Shown here in pieces: positions 35,764 to 45,119 of a stretch of 64,000 nucleotides of DNA. The notes under the pieces were generated by a model. That model saw only the letters and a program-made list of their open reading frames with translations, searched no databases and had not been told where the DNA came from. The position numbers and the translations under genes were made by a program. The DNA comes from an uncultured Pontibacter sp. GTDB lineage: Bacteria > Bacteroidota > Bacteroidia > Cytophagales > Hymenobacteraceae. Position 1 is the first letter of the stretch, and each line of letters begins with the position of its first letter. The stretch covers positions 1,054,001-1,118,000 of the forward strand of contig CANMMP010000001.1 in assembly GCA_947499125.1 (NCBI GenBank), given 5' to 3'.

Positions 35764-35961
35764 AGCTTTTATTTAGTACGATTATGTAATTCAAAACGAA
35801 AAAAAGTCGTTTACAGTTATAAAAACATCTAACATCTACGTAAGTTACTTGTTAACCAAGTGCTTCTTTTTACAGCAGCCGGAACTGTTTTGTGAAAAGA
35901 TAACTTTTTATAGTACATTACATTCTATAGGCTAAAATCAACCATCAACCGATTGCGGCAC

Positions 35962-35969
35962 TACTTTTG
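35962..35969 (+). promoter_or_regulatory. Possible -7 element of tail-specific protease gene
   Basis: TACTTTTG fits TAnnTTTG and lies 32 bp before the ATG. No TTTG is present at the expected -33 position. Confidence 0.35.
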
Positions 35970-36001
35970 TATTGATTTTGAAGTACAACAAACTAAACTA
36001 A

Positions 36002-38107
36002 ATGCTATCCTTGACAACCCGACTTAAAATATTTTTATCGGTAGCGGCAGTAATACTGCTTACAGCATCCTTTATTTTTTATCGTTCGGCAGCAGCTCCC
36101 GAAGATAAGAATGAGATATTGCTGAAAGTACTGATGCAAGGCCTCGACCAGGGCCACTTCCAACCCGAAAAGTTAGACGATAATTTCTCTAAGAAAGCCT
36201 TTAAACTATACTTGGAGCGCCTCGACTATAATAAAAAGTTTTTACTGGCATCTGATGTTGCGCAGCTTCGCAAATACGAAACCCGCATAGACGACCAGAT
36301 GCGCGAAGGCAATTTCGAGTTCTTTAACCTCTCTGCTGATTTAATGGAGCAGCGTTTAAAAGAGTCGCAGGCTTATTATAAAGAGATCCTTGCCAAGCCT
36401 TTTGATTTCTCGAAAGACGAAAACATAGAGCTGGATGGTGAGAAACTGACCTTTGCCAAAACTAAAAATGAGCTGAAAGAAGGCTGGCGCAAGCAGCTGA
36501 AGTACCAGACCTTGGTACGTTTGGCCGATATGCAGAAAGAGCAGGAGAAAGCGAAAGCAGACGGTAAGCTGAAAGAAGAAAAATCGCTGGAAGTGATGGA
36601 GAAAGAATCTCGCAAAAAGATTCTTGACCTGTACGACGACTTATACGAGCGTTTAAACCGCATTTCGCGCGACGACCGGCGTGCTACTTATTTTAACTCT
36701 ATTACCAACGTGTACGATCCGCATAGCGGCTACTTCCCTCCTAAGGCTAAATCAGACTTCGATATAGAGTTTACCGGCCGCCTGGAAGGTATTGGTGCTT
36801 CGCTACAGGAAAAGGACGGGCAAATAAAAGTAATGGAAATTGTACCGGGTAGTCCATCTTACTTACAAGGTGACCTGAAGCCAGGCGATGCAATACAAAA
36901 AGTTGCGCAGGGTGCTAATGAGCCTGTAATTATAGAAGGTATGCGCCTGGACGATGCAATTCAGCTTATTCGTGGTAAAAAAGGTACTGAGGTACGCTTA
37001 ACTGTTAAAAAGCCAGATGGCAGCACTAAAGTTATACCTATCATCCGCGACGTTATCGTGTTTGAAGAAACGTATGCTCAGTCTGCTATGATTGATGCTG
37101 AGAAGAAAATAGGCTACATTAAATTACCTGGCTTTTATGCTGATTTTGAAGGCAATGGCGGCCCGAGCAGTGCCGACGACGTTAAACGCGAAGTAGAAAA
37201 ACTGAAAGCCGCCGGCATGCAGGGCCTTGTACTGGACCTGCGTAACAATGGCGGTGGCTCTTTGCAGGATGCCGTAGAAATGGCTGGCCTGTTTATACCT
37301 AAAGGACCAATTGTACAGGTAAAAGCAGCCAATGGCCGCTCTATTGTTTTAGACGACCGCGACCCTGCTGTGCAGTACGATGGCCCACTGGTTATACTTG
37401 TAAACGCAAACAGTGCCTCAGCTTCTGAGATTCTGGCTGCAGCCATGCAGGACTATAAGCGTGCTGTAATTGTAGGTAGCTCAACTTATGGTAAAGGCAC
37501 CGTACAGCAGTTTTTTGAGCTGGATGCTGCTTTGCCGGCACAGTTTGATGCTTACAAGCCATTTGGTGCTTTAAAACTAACTACCCAGAAGTTCTACAGA
37601 GTGAATGGTGGTACAACCCAGTTGCGTGGGGTTACCCCGGACGTAATTCTGCCAGATATTTATGCTTTGATGGAGTTTGGTGAGAAAGAGCAGGATTATC
37701 CGCTTCCTTTCGACGAGATTAAGCCAGCTAACTTTAAGCCATGGACAAACAGCAAGTTGAACCTGTCTGCAATAAAAGATCATAGCCAGGAGCGCATTAA
37801 CAAAAACAAAAGCTTTAACCTGATAAAGGAAAGCGCAGAACGCCTTAAAAAGCAATCTGATAATACTGTTCGCTCATTGGCCTTGCAGAAGTACTTAGCA
37901 GAGGAGAAACGTTCTGAAGCTGAAGCGAAGCGTTACGAAGAAGCAAAGAAAGAAGTACCTGTGTTAACTGTAAAAAGATTGCAGGAAGACCTGCAGGCAC
38001 TCGGCACCGACACTGCTAAAGTTGCCCGTAACACTGAATTCTTAAAGAGCCTGAAGCAGGATATTTACCTGGAAGAAGCTGTTGAGATCATTACAAGCGA
38101 TATTTAG
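36002..38107 (+). CDS. Carboxy-terminal processing (tail-specific) protease, Prc type
   Basis: A 701-residue S41 peptidase with an N-terminal membrane anchor (about residues 10-26). A helical N-domain is followed by a PDZ domain (about 245-335), the protease core and a C-terminal DUF3340-like helical extension. The Ser/Lys dyad is Ser473 in NSASASEILAAAMQDYK and Lys498 in YGKGTVQ, 25 residues apart as in E. coli Prc. It degrades or trims periplasmic proteins at the C-terminus. A perfect 20-bp stem terminator follows. Confidence 0.93.
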   Translation: MLSLTTRLKIFLSVAAVILLTASFIFYRSAAAPEDKNEILLKVLMQGLDQGHFQPEKLDDNFSKKAFKLYLERLDYNKKFLLASDVAQLRKYETRIDDQMREGNFEFFNLSADLMEQRLKESQAYYKEILAKPFDFSKDENIELDGEKLTFAKTKNELKEGWRKQLKYQTLVRLADMQKEQEKAKADGKLKEEKSLEVMEKESRKKILDLYDDLYERLNRISRDDRRATYFNSITNVYDPHSGYFPPKAKSDFDIEFTGRLEGIGASLQEKDGQIKVMEIVPGSPSYLQGDLKPGDAIQKVAQGANEPVIIEGMRLDDAIQLIRGKKGTEVRLTVKKPDGSTKVIPIIRDVIVFEETYAQSAMIDAEKKIGYIKLPGFYADFEGNGGPSSADDVKREVEKLKAAGMQGLVLDLRNNGGGSLQDAVEMAGLFIPKGPIVQVKAANGRSIVLDDRDPAVQYDGPLVILVNANSASASEILAAAMQDYKRAVIVGSSTYGKGTVQQFFELDAALPAQFDAYKPFGALKLTTQKFYRVNGGTTQLRGVTPDVILPDIYALMEFGEKEQDYPLPFDEIKPANFKPWTNSKLNLSAIKDHSQERINKNKSFNLIKESAERLKKQSDNTVRSLALQKYLAEEKRSEAEAKRYEEAKKEVPVLTVKRLQEDLQALGTDTAKVARNTEFLKSLKQDIYLEEAVEIITSDI

Positions 38108-38124
38108 TAAGTATAAATACTAAT

Positions 38125-38169
38125 AAAACAAATGAGCCGGTTACATCTGTAACCGGCTCATTTGTTTTT
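38125..38169 (+). terminator. Strong terminator after tail-specific protease
   Basis: A perfect 20-bp inverted repeat with core ATGAGCCGGTTAC and GTAACCGGCTCAT, 4-nt loop ATCT, followed by T residues (38125-38144 pairs with 38149-38168). Confidence 0.9.
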
Positions 38170-38990
38170 AATCACTTCCCTTTTGTCATCCCAAGTGCCT
38201 GTTAAGGAATCTTATGTGGCCTAAAGTTTAAAACCTAGTAGTGTGAGCAACTCCTGCGAGTCGAAGATCCCGAACTTGTTTCGGGATGTCTGATGTTCTA
38301 TAGTTTCTCTATTGTCATTCCGAGCGAAGTCGAGGAATATTATGTGTCTTATAGTTCAATTAGCTTTCAACTTGAACCAAGCTATACTTTCATAGCTACC
38401 TCTTATCCTAGGAGCTCTACTTACCAAAAGTTTTATAGTTACTTTAGTGCGCTCACGGCCGCGAGGCCCCGCCTTCGGGCATCGCGCTGCTGCTTTCTTG
38501 CTATCCTCGTACCTCGGATTGCCTGCGGCACCGCAACAAATCAAAGGCGCTCAACCCAAAGACTGTAAAGTTTCGCATAGTTGAAGCTTAACTATAACCT
38601 GAACCAATAAGCTCCGACCTTTAACGTGGCTATACTTCCGTAGGGACAGGTCGCGACCTGTCCGCTCAATATCGTAAACTATAAAACTATAAATGGTGAG
38701 ACAGTTTTGCGAGAACTGTCCCCTTGAGGGGACTATAGGGGTGTTAAACCTACCTATAAAACTATAGCTTATGAGTTGGCAATAGCCTTAAAATTCCCCG
38801 CCTTAGTTAAGTCGCAGATCCCGGACTTGCTTCGGGAGAGGGGTTAGGGGTGGTTTGACCAGCAGCAACTATAAAACTCAACTATAACAAATACAGAAAA
38901 TCCCCTCTTGGGGGGGTTAGGGGTGGGTTTATAACCTAACATCCGTAGAAGCCCCGCACACGACGAAGTTCAAAACCCCACCAATACCTA
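38170..38990. repeat. Mosaic array of dispersed palindromic repeats (array A)
   Basis: This 0.8-kb gene-free stretch consists of repeat modules also found elsewhere in the window. In order: a diverged and then a good copy (38313-38348) of a GTCATTCCGAGCG...TTATGTGTC module; the 113-bp core (38448-38560); a GGGACAGGTcgcgACCTGTCC hairpin (about 38641-38661); the CCCCTTGAGGGG module (38712-38746); and two CCCC..GGGGTTAGGGGTGG modules (38792-38858 and 38898-38931). Order and flanks match array C (61.5-62.1 kb) in inverted orientation. An ORF of 91 codons crosses the core but is not regarded as a gene. Confidence 0.85.
38448..38560. repeat. 113-bp core repeat, copy 1
   Basis: Base-by-base comparison by eye shows this block identical to the reverse complement of 61808-61920, while the surrounding 100-150 bp on either side have diverged by many substitutions and small indels. 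The block starts TGCGCTCACGG and ends GGCGCTCAACCCAAA; GCGCTCA is thus repeated directly near both ends. It contains several small hairpins such as GCC-TGC-GGC and GGCC-GCGA-GGCC. Confidence 0.88.
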
Positions 38991-38992
38991 AC

Positions 38993-39028
38993 AAAAAAAC
39001 GGCCTGCCAGGAGTACCGACAGGCCGTT
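38993..39028 (-). terminator. Terminator after T9SS nuclease gene
   Basis: AACGGCCTG (38999-39007) pairs with CAGGCCGTT (39020-39028); on the minus strand a run of U residues follows. Confidence 0.85.
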
Positions 39029-39049
39029 TAAAGTATAAGATCTAAACGA

Positions 39050-42000
39050 TTACTGTTTTACCATCTTCGTCTGGAAATACTCTTTACCTGTTTCAACAAG
39101 CAGGATATACATACCTGATGTTAAAGCTGGCAGGTTGCTGTTCAGTTTGCTTTGTACGGCACTTTGTGTACCAGATACCTGCATTACTTTACGGCCCTCT
39201 ATAGAGTAAACCACCATGTTGATAGTAGCTGTTGCAGCAATACGCTCAGGCAGCATCAGGCTCACATTGCCATTGTTTACCAGTGTAGGATACACACTGA
39301 ACTGACCTTTAGTAGCATCAGCAATACCTGTTGGGGCATCGTTGTCTTCTATTGTTAACGTAAAGGCATCTGCAGTACCTGCTTCCAGGCCGCTGCTCAG
39401 GCTGGTAAAGCCAAATGTTACCTGCTCGCTGCCTTCAGTGTCGGTATCGTCAGTTATAGTAACCTCAAATGTAGCTGCTGTTTCGTTGGCAGGTAAAGTA
39501 AGTGTAAGCACATTGTCTGTAGCACCTACAATTGTGTAGTCGCTGGCTGAGGCAGTAGCGCCTGGTCTTGCAGCAATCTTTATTGTCTGCTCTGTTGCTA
39601 TAGCCTCCGATACAGTAAGCGATACAGTGAATGTACCGGCATCTTCTGTTTTAGAAACACTTGCCTCAGAGAATGTTACAAAAGGAGTAGCTGTAAGCGT
39701 AAATCTCGCAGAAACCGGCATGTGGTCAGATGTGTTGTTTCTGAAATCCGGGATCAGATCCAGCAGCCTGTTCTCTACATTGATCGAACTTGACACATAC
39801 TCGTTGTTAAGCTCATCAGAGATAAAGATATGATCCAGGAAGCTCTGGAACGAAGATGTTTCGTAAGTGATCGCGCCAGCAAGGCTCAGGTCGTATGTAA
39901 GGATGTTGTAGTTTACATTATCCTTTACAAACACATCAAAAGAAGATGGCTGGTTCGTACCTACTACCGATACGTCTACGTCATCATTAAAGTCACCTAA
40001 CAGGATCAGGTTTGCAGTACCATAATGCACATCCAGCGAGTCTTTCAACACTTTGGCATCGTATACACGACGTGCGTAATCAGTATCTCTGGTTGCATCG
40101 CTATTTGCCTTAGCATGCAGGTTCACTACGTTTATAGTTTGCTTAATACCATCTATAGTAGCCTCAAACTGTACCAGGTATGGTAAACGTCCGCTCGCCC
40201 AGAAATATTCTTCATTTGTTGGGTAATCAGTTAAGTTAGTTGTACCTTCTTTGATGTCTTTAAATAATTTAGAAAGAAGCACTTTATCTTTCTTCACAGT
40301 AACAACATCAGCTTTGTAAAGGAAACCAATCTGCTGCTGTCCTGCAACCGGCTTGGTAATGTAGGTGTAGCCTGTTGCTTCTGCTAGCTTCTCAATTTTA
40401 GCGTTGTCTGCTACTTCCTGCACGCCAATAATATCGGCATCCAGGTGCTGTATTACTTTTTTAGCGTTCTCAAACTGTAAAGCATCGTCTGGGCTGTGGG
40501 ATGTTGAGCCAAACCATTTCATGTTCCAGGTAACTACGTCTAAGGTAGTAGCTTTCAGTAACGAAGAGCCGCTTAGTATACCTTTTGTAATGGTAATATC
40601 ACCTGAAGTAAACGTAACAGGACCGCTGCTCAGTACAGAAGTTTCACTCGGAGCGAAACGGGAATAAACGGTGTTGTCTGCAGCAGCTTCTTCAGAAGTA
40701 TAAGTAAGGCTGCTGGCAAACTCGGTTCCATCTTTAGAAAGCTTGAAACCTGCAGGAGCTGTAACAGTTACGGTTTCGCTGAAACCAACTGCACTGAATG
40801 TGAACTGCTGTGCTTCAGACACCTGGCCAGCTGCTGTTTCCGGAAAGTGCAGGTTCAGGTTACCCGTGTTTACAAAGTAAGTAACGTTGCTAACCTCAAA
40901 GTTATCGATCGTCCAACGAGAAGCTTCATCAGTAGTTAAAGTACTCTCATCAATAGTTGAAGTATAAATGATACCGATATAAGTACCAGCTGCTTTGTAA
41001 GCAGAAAGGTCAACATTGTTCAGCAGCATCCACTCGTCTGCTTCGTTGGCTGGCAGTGTCGCAAGGTTAGCCCAGGTAGCAGCATTAGGATCGCCGGTGC
41101 CAGTGTAGTTTGTAGATACTTTTATAACCAGCGCATCACCTGTAAATTTGGTTCTATAGTTCAGGCTAAGTACTGGCAGAGTAAATTCAGTCAGGTCCAT
41201 AGCCGGAGAGATAAGCCAGTCTACGTTATTGCTACTATCACCATAACCGCTCATCTGTATAGCATTACCGGTTTCGCCGTACTTAGTGCATGCCCAGTTC
41301 TGATCACCAGATACGCTGTATTGCATCCAGCCGCCTGTTAGGGTTTCAGTTCCGGTGCAATTATCAAATTCTTGAGCGTAAGGACTATGACTCATAACAG
41401 TGGCTGAAATAACTACATCTGTTGCATCTGTACTTGTATGGGTAATAGTACCGGCAATTGAACCGAGTGTAGTTGGAGTAACTGTTACATATACTTTCCC
41501 TTCTGCTTCAAGTTCAGCAGGCGCATAAGTTACCTCAGAAGCATAAGTACCATCAACTGTTTTAGACACTAGGTAAGGAGCTGTGGCAGTAACTGTTACA
41601 CCATCCACTAAGTTAACTGCTGTAAAAGTATAATCTGCGCTAGCAGTTCCGTTAACAAGTACTTCACCAAGGTTAAGGGTGCTTGGTGCAAAAATGGCTG
41701 GGGCTGTGCTGTTAGACTCAAATTCTATTTTAACATCGTCTACGGCATACATACCATCATTACTATCATCATTTGTATCTTTCCATCTGATCCAAAGGGT
41801 AGTGCCTTCGGCCCAGTTTAATGATGATAACTGAGCTGAGAAAGGAATTCTGTTAGCTTCTGCATTTCCATCAACAGCTATGTTATCCGTCATAGATGTT
41901 AGTATCTCATTTAGATTCAGGCCGGCTTCAGCTGTCCATGTAGCATCGGGATCGTCCAGTGAGGTCGCATCCAGACTGTATTCAAAAATGATGCTCTCAT

Positions 42001-42403
42001 TATCTGTAGCGCTTTTCCCTGTTTTCCACTGTTCTGCAACTGCTGACACAGAGATCTGGTTTAGCATGCCTCCTGTGTTATTCATAAAAGAAGCACCGAA
42101 AACTGGTACAGTTGAGCCAGAGGCCAGTGTTCCCAGAGCTCTTTCAGTAGTTGTTCCTACGCTGTAAACAGCACCGGAATTCGCATTTCCATCAGTCTCT
42201 ATAGGGGTAAGTACAGCTCCTGCTGTTCCTGAACCAGATAATCTTAGTCCATTCCAGCCAGTTGGGTAGCTGGTAGTCATCCCATCAAAATTCTCCGTAT
42301 ACGGAGACTGTTGAAGGTTTACTTGCGCCCATGCGTTGCTGCTACCTAAAAAAGCGCAGCATACAAGCACAAGAGCAAATAGCTTGTGTAAATGTTTACT
42401 CAT
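39050..42403 (-). CDS. Secreted endonuclease/exonuclease/phosphatase-domain protein with Calx-beta and T9SS sorting domain
   Basis: An 1117-residue secreted protein. A signal peptide (residues 1-26) is followed by two beta-rich lectin/anchor-like domains and OmpL47/DUF-like strands, then an EEP nuclease domain at about 620-900, a Calx-beta domain (about 915-1020) and a C-terminal type IX sorting domain (about 1035-1117, VYPTLVNNG ... GMYILLVETGKEYFQTKMVKQ). EEP catalytic marks are present: TWNMKW, GVQEV, GDFNDD and SDHMP. It is expected on or outside the cell surface and may recover phosphate or nucleotides from extracellular DNA. It is transcribed alone. Confidence 0.9.
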   Translation of the reverse strand: MSKHLHKLFALVLVCCAFLGSSNAWAQVNLQQSPYTENFDGMTTSYPTGWNGLRLSGSGTAGAVLTPIETDGNANSGAVYSVGTTTERALGTLASGSTVPVFGASFMNNTGGMLNQISVSAVAEQWKTGKSATDNESIIFEYSLDATSLDDPDATWTAEAGLNLNEILTSMTDNIAVDGNAEANRIPFSAQLSSLNWAEGTTLWIRWKDTNDDSNDGMYAVDDVKIEFESNSTAPAIFAPSTLNLGEVLVNGTASADYTFTAVNLVDGVTVTATAPYLVSKTVDGTYASEVTYAPAELEAEGKVYVTVTPTTLGSIAGTITHTSTDATDVVISATVMSHSPYAQEFDNCTGTETLTGGWMQYSVSGDQNWACTKYGETGNAIQMSGYGDSSNNVDWLISPAMDLTEFTLPVLSLNYRTKFTGDALVIKVSTNYTGTGDPNAATWANLATLPANEADEWMLLNNVDLSAYKAAGTYIGIIYTSTIDESTLTTDEASRWTIDNFEVSNVTYFVNTGNLNLHFPETAAGQVSEAQQFTFSAVGFSETVTVTAPAGFKLSKDGTEFASSLTYTSEEAAADNTVYSRFAPSETSVLSSGPVTFTSGDITITKGILSGSSLLKATTLDVVTWNMKWFGSTSHSPDDALQFENAKKVIQHLDADIIGVQEVADNAKIEKLAEATGYTYITKPVAGQQQIGFLYKADVVTVKKDKVLLSKLFKDIKEGTTNLTDYPTNEEYFWASGRLPYLVQFEATIDGIKQTINVVNLHAKANSDATRDTDYARRVYDAKVLKDSLDVHYGTANLILLGDFNDDVDVSVVGTNQPSSFDVFVKDNVNYNILTYDLSLAGAITYETSSFQSFLDHIFISDELNNEYVSSSINVENRLLDLIPDFRNNTSDHMPVSARFTLTATPFVTFSEASVSKTEDAGTFTVSLTVSEAIATEQTIKIAARPGATASASDYTIVGATDNVLTLTLPANETAATFEVTITDDTDTEGSEQVTFGFTSLSSGLEAGTADAFTLTIEDNDAPTGIADATKGQFSVYPTLVNNGNVSLMLPERIAATATINMVVYSIEGRKVMQVSGTQSAVQSKLNSNLPALTSGMYILLVETGKEYFQTKMVKQ

Positions 42404-42641
42404 AATAAATAGTTAGTAGGTTGATTGGTTACAGCTTGAGATATGCCGCAGCGCACTGCTTGTTTTAAGCAAGGCTGATTTTTTAGATCTGTGTAAGGCT
42501 TTGGCATAACACAAATCTAATAATTAAGCAGTTACTATATGGTATGGTTTGGTAAGATTATTATAGCAATATCTAAATTCATTAATAAAGTACAGCAAAC
42601 ATTTAAAAACTACAATAGGCAAATCCGCTTTCAGCTATAGT

Positions 42642-43799
42642 TTATAGTTTAGAAAAAGCCTGCTCCAGGTCCTTGATCAGGTAATCTGCATCCTCAAGGC
42701 CAATGTAAAAACGAACCATGGTAAAAGGCAGGCTCGATTTATAGTTGCCCGTATCATAAGCTGCTGCCACCGGGTAAATAAGCGACTCATGACCACCCCA
42801 GGAAGCTGCCATCAAAAAGTGCTTTAAACTGTCACAAAACAGATCCACTTTGTTTATATCGTCCGTTTTAAGAGTAATGGTAAACTGTCCTGTGTTATGG
42901 CGAAGCTGTTTTTGGGCCAGTTTGTACTGTGGGTCTGTTTCCAGGAACGGGTAGCGTATCTCTCCTACTTTCGGGTGCTGTGCCAGGTAATCCACTACTT
43001 TGCGGGTGGTAGCAGCTATCCGCTCCATCCGTACAGGCAGCGTACGTAACCCCCGCACCAGCAGCCAGGCGGCATGTGGGTCAAGTACAGCGCCAAGGGT
43101 CATGTATTCCTGTACAAATACCTTATTTATAGTTTCCCGCTTACCACACACTACACCGCCCATCACATCCGAATGGCCACCAATGTATTTGGTACACGAA
43201 TGCACCACCAGGTCTACGCCCATTGCAATAGGGTTTTGGTTAAGAGGCGTAGCAAAGCTGTTATCGATAATAGTGGTACAATTATGCGCTTTGGCAATAG
43301 CAACTATAGCTTCGATATCCTGCAGTTCAAAAGTAAAAGAGTTAGGGCTTTCGAGGTATAAAAGCATAGTATTTGGCTTTATCGCATTTTTATAGTTGCT
43401 GGCATCCGTTCCGTCTACCATCGTTACTTCTACCCCAAACCTTGGCAGGAATTTATTCATCAGAGCATTAGTCCACGAGTAAGGCTTTTTGATGCAAACG
43501 ATGTGGTCACCGGCCTTAACCTGAGAAAGTACAGCCGCCGACACTGCCGCTATACCACTACCAAAAGCTATGGCATGCTCCGCTCCTTCCAGGGCTGCTA
43601 TCTTTTTTTCGAGCATGGTTACGGTAGGGTTATTGCCGCGCGAGTAGAAGTATACATCCTGTTCGTGCTTCAGCATTTCGCGCATTTCGGCTACCGTTTT
43701 GCAGGCAAAATTGCTGGTCTGCATAATGGGCGGAGCTACGGCATTAAAGTATAATTCGCGGTCTTCGCCGAGCTCGTTAAGTATATATGATAACTCCAT
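42642..43799 (-). CDS. Trans-sulfuration PLP-dependent enzyme (cystathionine gamma-synthase/lyase family)
   Basis: A 385-residue fold-type I PLP enzyme. The YSRGNNPT motif (residues 52-59), EGAEHAIAFGSGIAA and the PLP lysine Lys204 in SCTKYIGGHSDVMGG are the marks of the Cys/Met metabolism family. Members make or cleave cystathionine, or release methanethiol from methionine; the exact reaction cannot be settled from sequence alone. Start ATG at 43799. No other methionine gene is adjacent. Confidence 0.9.
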   Translation of the reverse strand: MELSYILNELGEDRELYFNAVAPPIMQTSNFACKTVAEMREMLKHEQDVYFYSRGNNPTVTMLEKKIAALEGAEHAIAFGSGIAAVSAAVLSQVKAGDHIVCIKKPYSWTNALMNKFLPRFGVEVTMVDGTDASNYKNAIKPNTMLLYLESPNSFTFELQDIEAIVAIAKAHNCTTIIDNSFATPLNQNPIAMGVDLVVHSCTKYIGGHSDVMGGVVCGKRETINKVFVQEYMTLGAVLDPHAAWLLVRGLRTLPVRMERIAATTRKVVDYLAQHPKVGEIRYPFLETDPQYKLAQKQLRHNTGQFTITLKTDDINKVDLFCDSLKHFLMAASWGGHESLIYPVAAAYDTGNYKSSLPFTMVRFYIGLEDADYLIKDLEQAFSKL

Positions 43800-44007
43800 A
43801 ATATCTCTTCTGTTTATACTTGTTTCTGATAATCCGGACTATAATTTACAGTTACTTTCCAGCTATTTACAAGGTGCTGACTCAGCTGCTTAAATAAATT
43901 TCATATTTACTTACAATTGACTGATTACCAACAAATTGCATAGCTTATTTTATCGTAAAAAACTGCATTTTTTGCAACTGTATACGCCTCCGGATTGTTG
44001 AATATAC

Positions 44008-45042
44008 ATGAAAGAAAGAGAAGAAGAAAATGTTGTGGCTTTATATGCTGGAGAGCAGCAACCTGAAGGTCAGGAGTGGCAGAAATCCATACCTGCACAG
44101 GTATTTTTGAACTACTTTTTTGCTATTAATTATCACTTAAAAAACACTGCCGGAAACGGGCTGGAACAACTTGCTGTTTTTAGAGAAGTTAAACCTGAGC
44201 TAACCGAAAAAGACACGGAAGCAGTAAAACGCCTCTTGCTGAACAGCTGGAGCACGGAGTATGCCTTGCGTACTACAGCCGAACTCGGCGATGAAGCTTA
44301 TATGCGCAACGCCCTGCACTGGACTTTCCCGCAGGCCTATTATACTGTTTTTGCCGGTTTGCAGGCGTTTTTACGTACGCGTGGCGTTAGTAATAGCAAC
44401 GATGCCCTGGTTTTGCGCGAAGCCGGAAGACTGGTTGTTAAAAATGCATATCCGTATGCGATCAGTTTCTATGCATCCGGGCATTACGACGATTTTAACA
44501 TACATCGCCTGCCGCTGGCACATTATAAGCCGGGCTTGCAGATCGCTGGCAAAGAGCTCGAAGCGCAGGCTCAGATCGGGCAATTTTTGCGTACTACGCG
44601 CCGCATGAAAGCAAAAGCTATTAGGCAGCATGTACAGAATAACCCAACTACAGCTATCCGAAGCGCTAAAACAGGCGAAGTGTTACAGAAATTTGGCCCG
44701 CAGCATTGGCAGCAGCTAACGTGGCGTGTCGGCTATACTTCGTTGTTCGACCTGATGGCCAGATTACGTATTTCGAGCTCTCACCGCGAGATCGAGCGTT
44801 TTGTGCAGGCAGATATTGACTTCAAGCTTTTCCATGAGTCGTTGCTGGAGATCGTGAGCTATTTGAATGGCATACACGAAGCTTATGTGGCACAGGCGAT
44901 GGGCTTGCAGCAATACGAAGCCTTTGTGCAGGAACTACCAAAGCATCTGCAAAATTCTTTTGTAGCAGCCAGGTTGCAGGAAACTATAAGACCACTGTTG
45001 CTGCCAGGCGAAGAAGATTACCAGCTCGGAGCAGCTGCATAA
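44008..45042 (+). CDS. Conserved-looking protein of unknown function
   Basis: A 344-residue soluble, mainly helical protein with no signal peptide and no membrane segment. It has segments such as PAQVFLNYFFAINYHLK, HWTFPQAYYTVFAGLQAFLRTRG and LVVKNAYPYAISFYASG, but no catalytic motif that I can name. The many Tyr/His-rich helices could suggest a nucleic-acid or HEPN-like helical fold, but I do not recognise the family. It is transcribed alone with its own terminator and lies upstream of repeat array B. Confidence 0.75.
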   Translation: MKEREEENVVALYAGEQQPEGQEWQKSIPAQVFLNYFFAINYHLKNTAGNGLEQLAVFREVKPELTEKDTEAVKRLLLNSWSTEYALRTTAELGDEAYMRNALHWTFPQAYYTVFAGLQAFLRTRGVSNSNDALVLREAGRLVVKNAYPYAISFYASGHYDDFNIHRLPLAHYKPGLQIAGKELEAQAQIGQFLRTTRRMKAKAIRQHVQNNPTTAIRSAKTGEVLQKFGPQHWQQLTWRVGYTSLFDLMARLRISSSHREIERFVQADIDFKLFHESLLEIVSYLNGIHEAYVAQAMGLQQYEAFVQELPKHLQNSFVAARLQETIRPLLLPGEEDYQLGAAA

Positions 45043-45069
45043 GCTTTCTATATTTACTTATACCCTCCC

Positions 45070-45108
45070 AAAACTCCTGCAGGTTTATACTTGCAGGAGT
45101 TTTTTTTC
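45070..45108 (+). terminator. Terminator after the unknown 344-aa gene
   Basis: AAAACTCCTGCA (45070-45081) pairs with TGCAGGAGTTTT (45092-45103), then a T-run. The loop contains TATACTT. Confidence 0.9.
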
Positions 45109-45119
45109 AACTGTGAGGT

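Noticed and set aside
35941..36001. Strong promoter for the tail-specific protease
   Set aside because: Only a -7-like TACTTTTG is present; the -33 element is missing, so it is listed as a weak candidate only.
38293..38568. 91-codon ORF crossing the 113-bp core repeat
   Set aside because: It covers only repeat modules, has no family-like sequence and no conserved frame outside the core; the opposite strand is also open for part of it.
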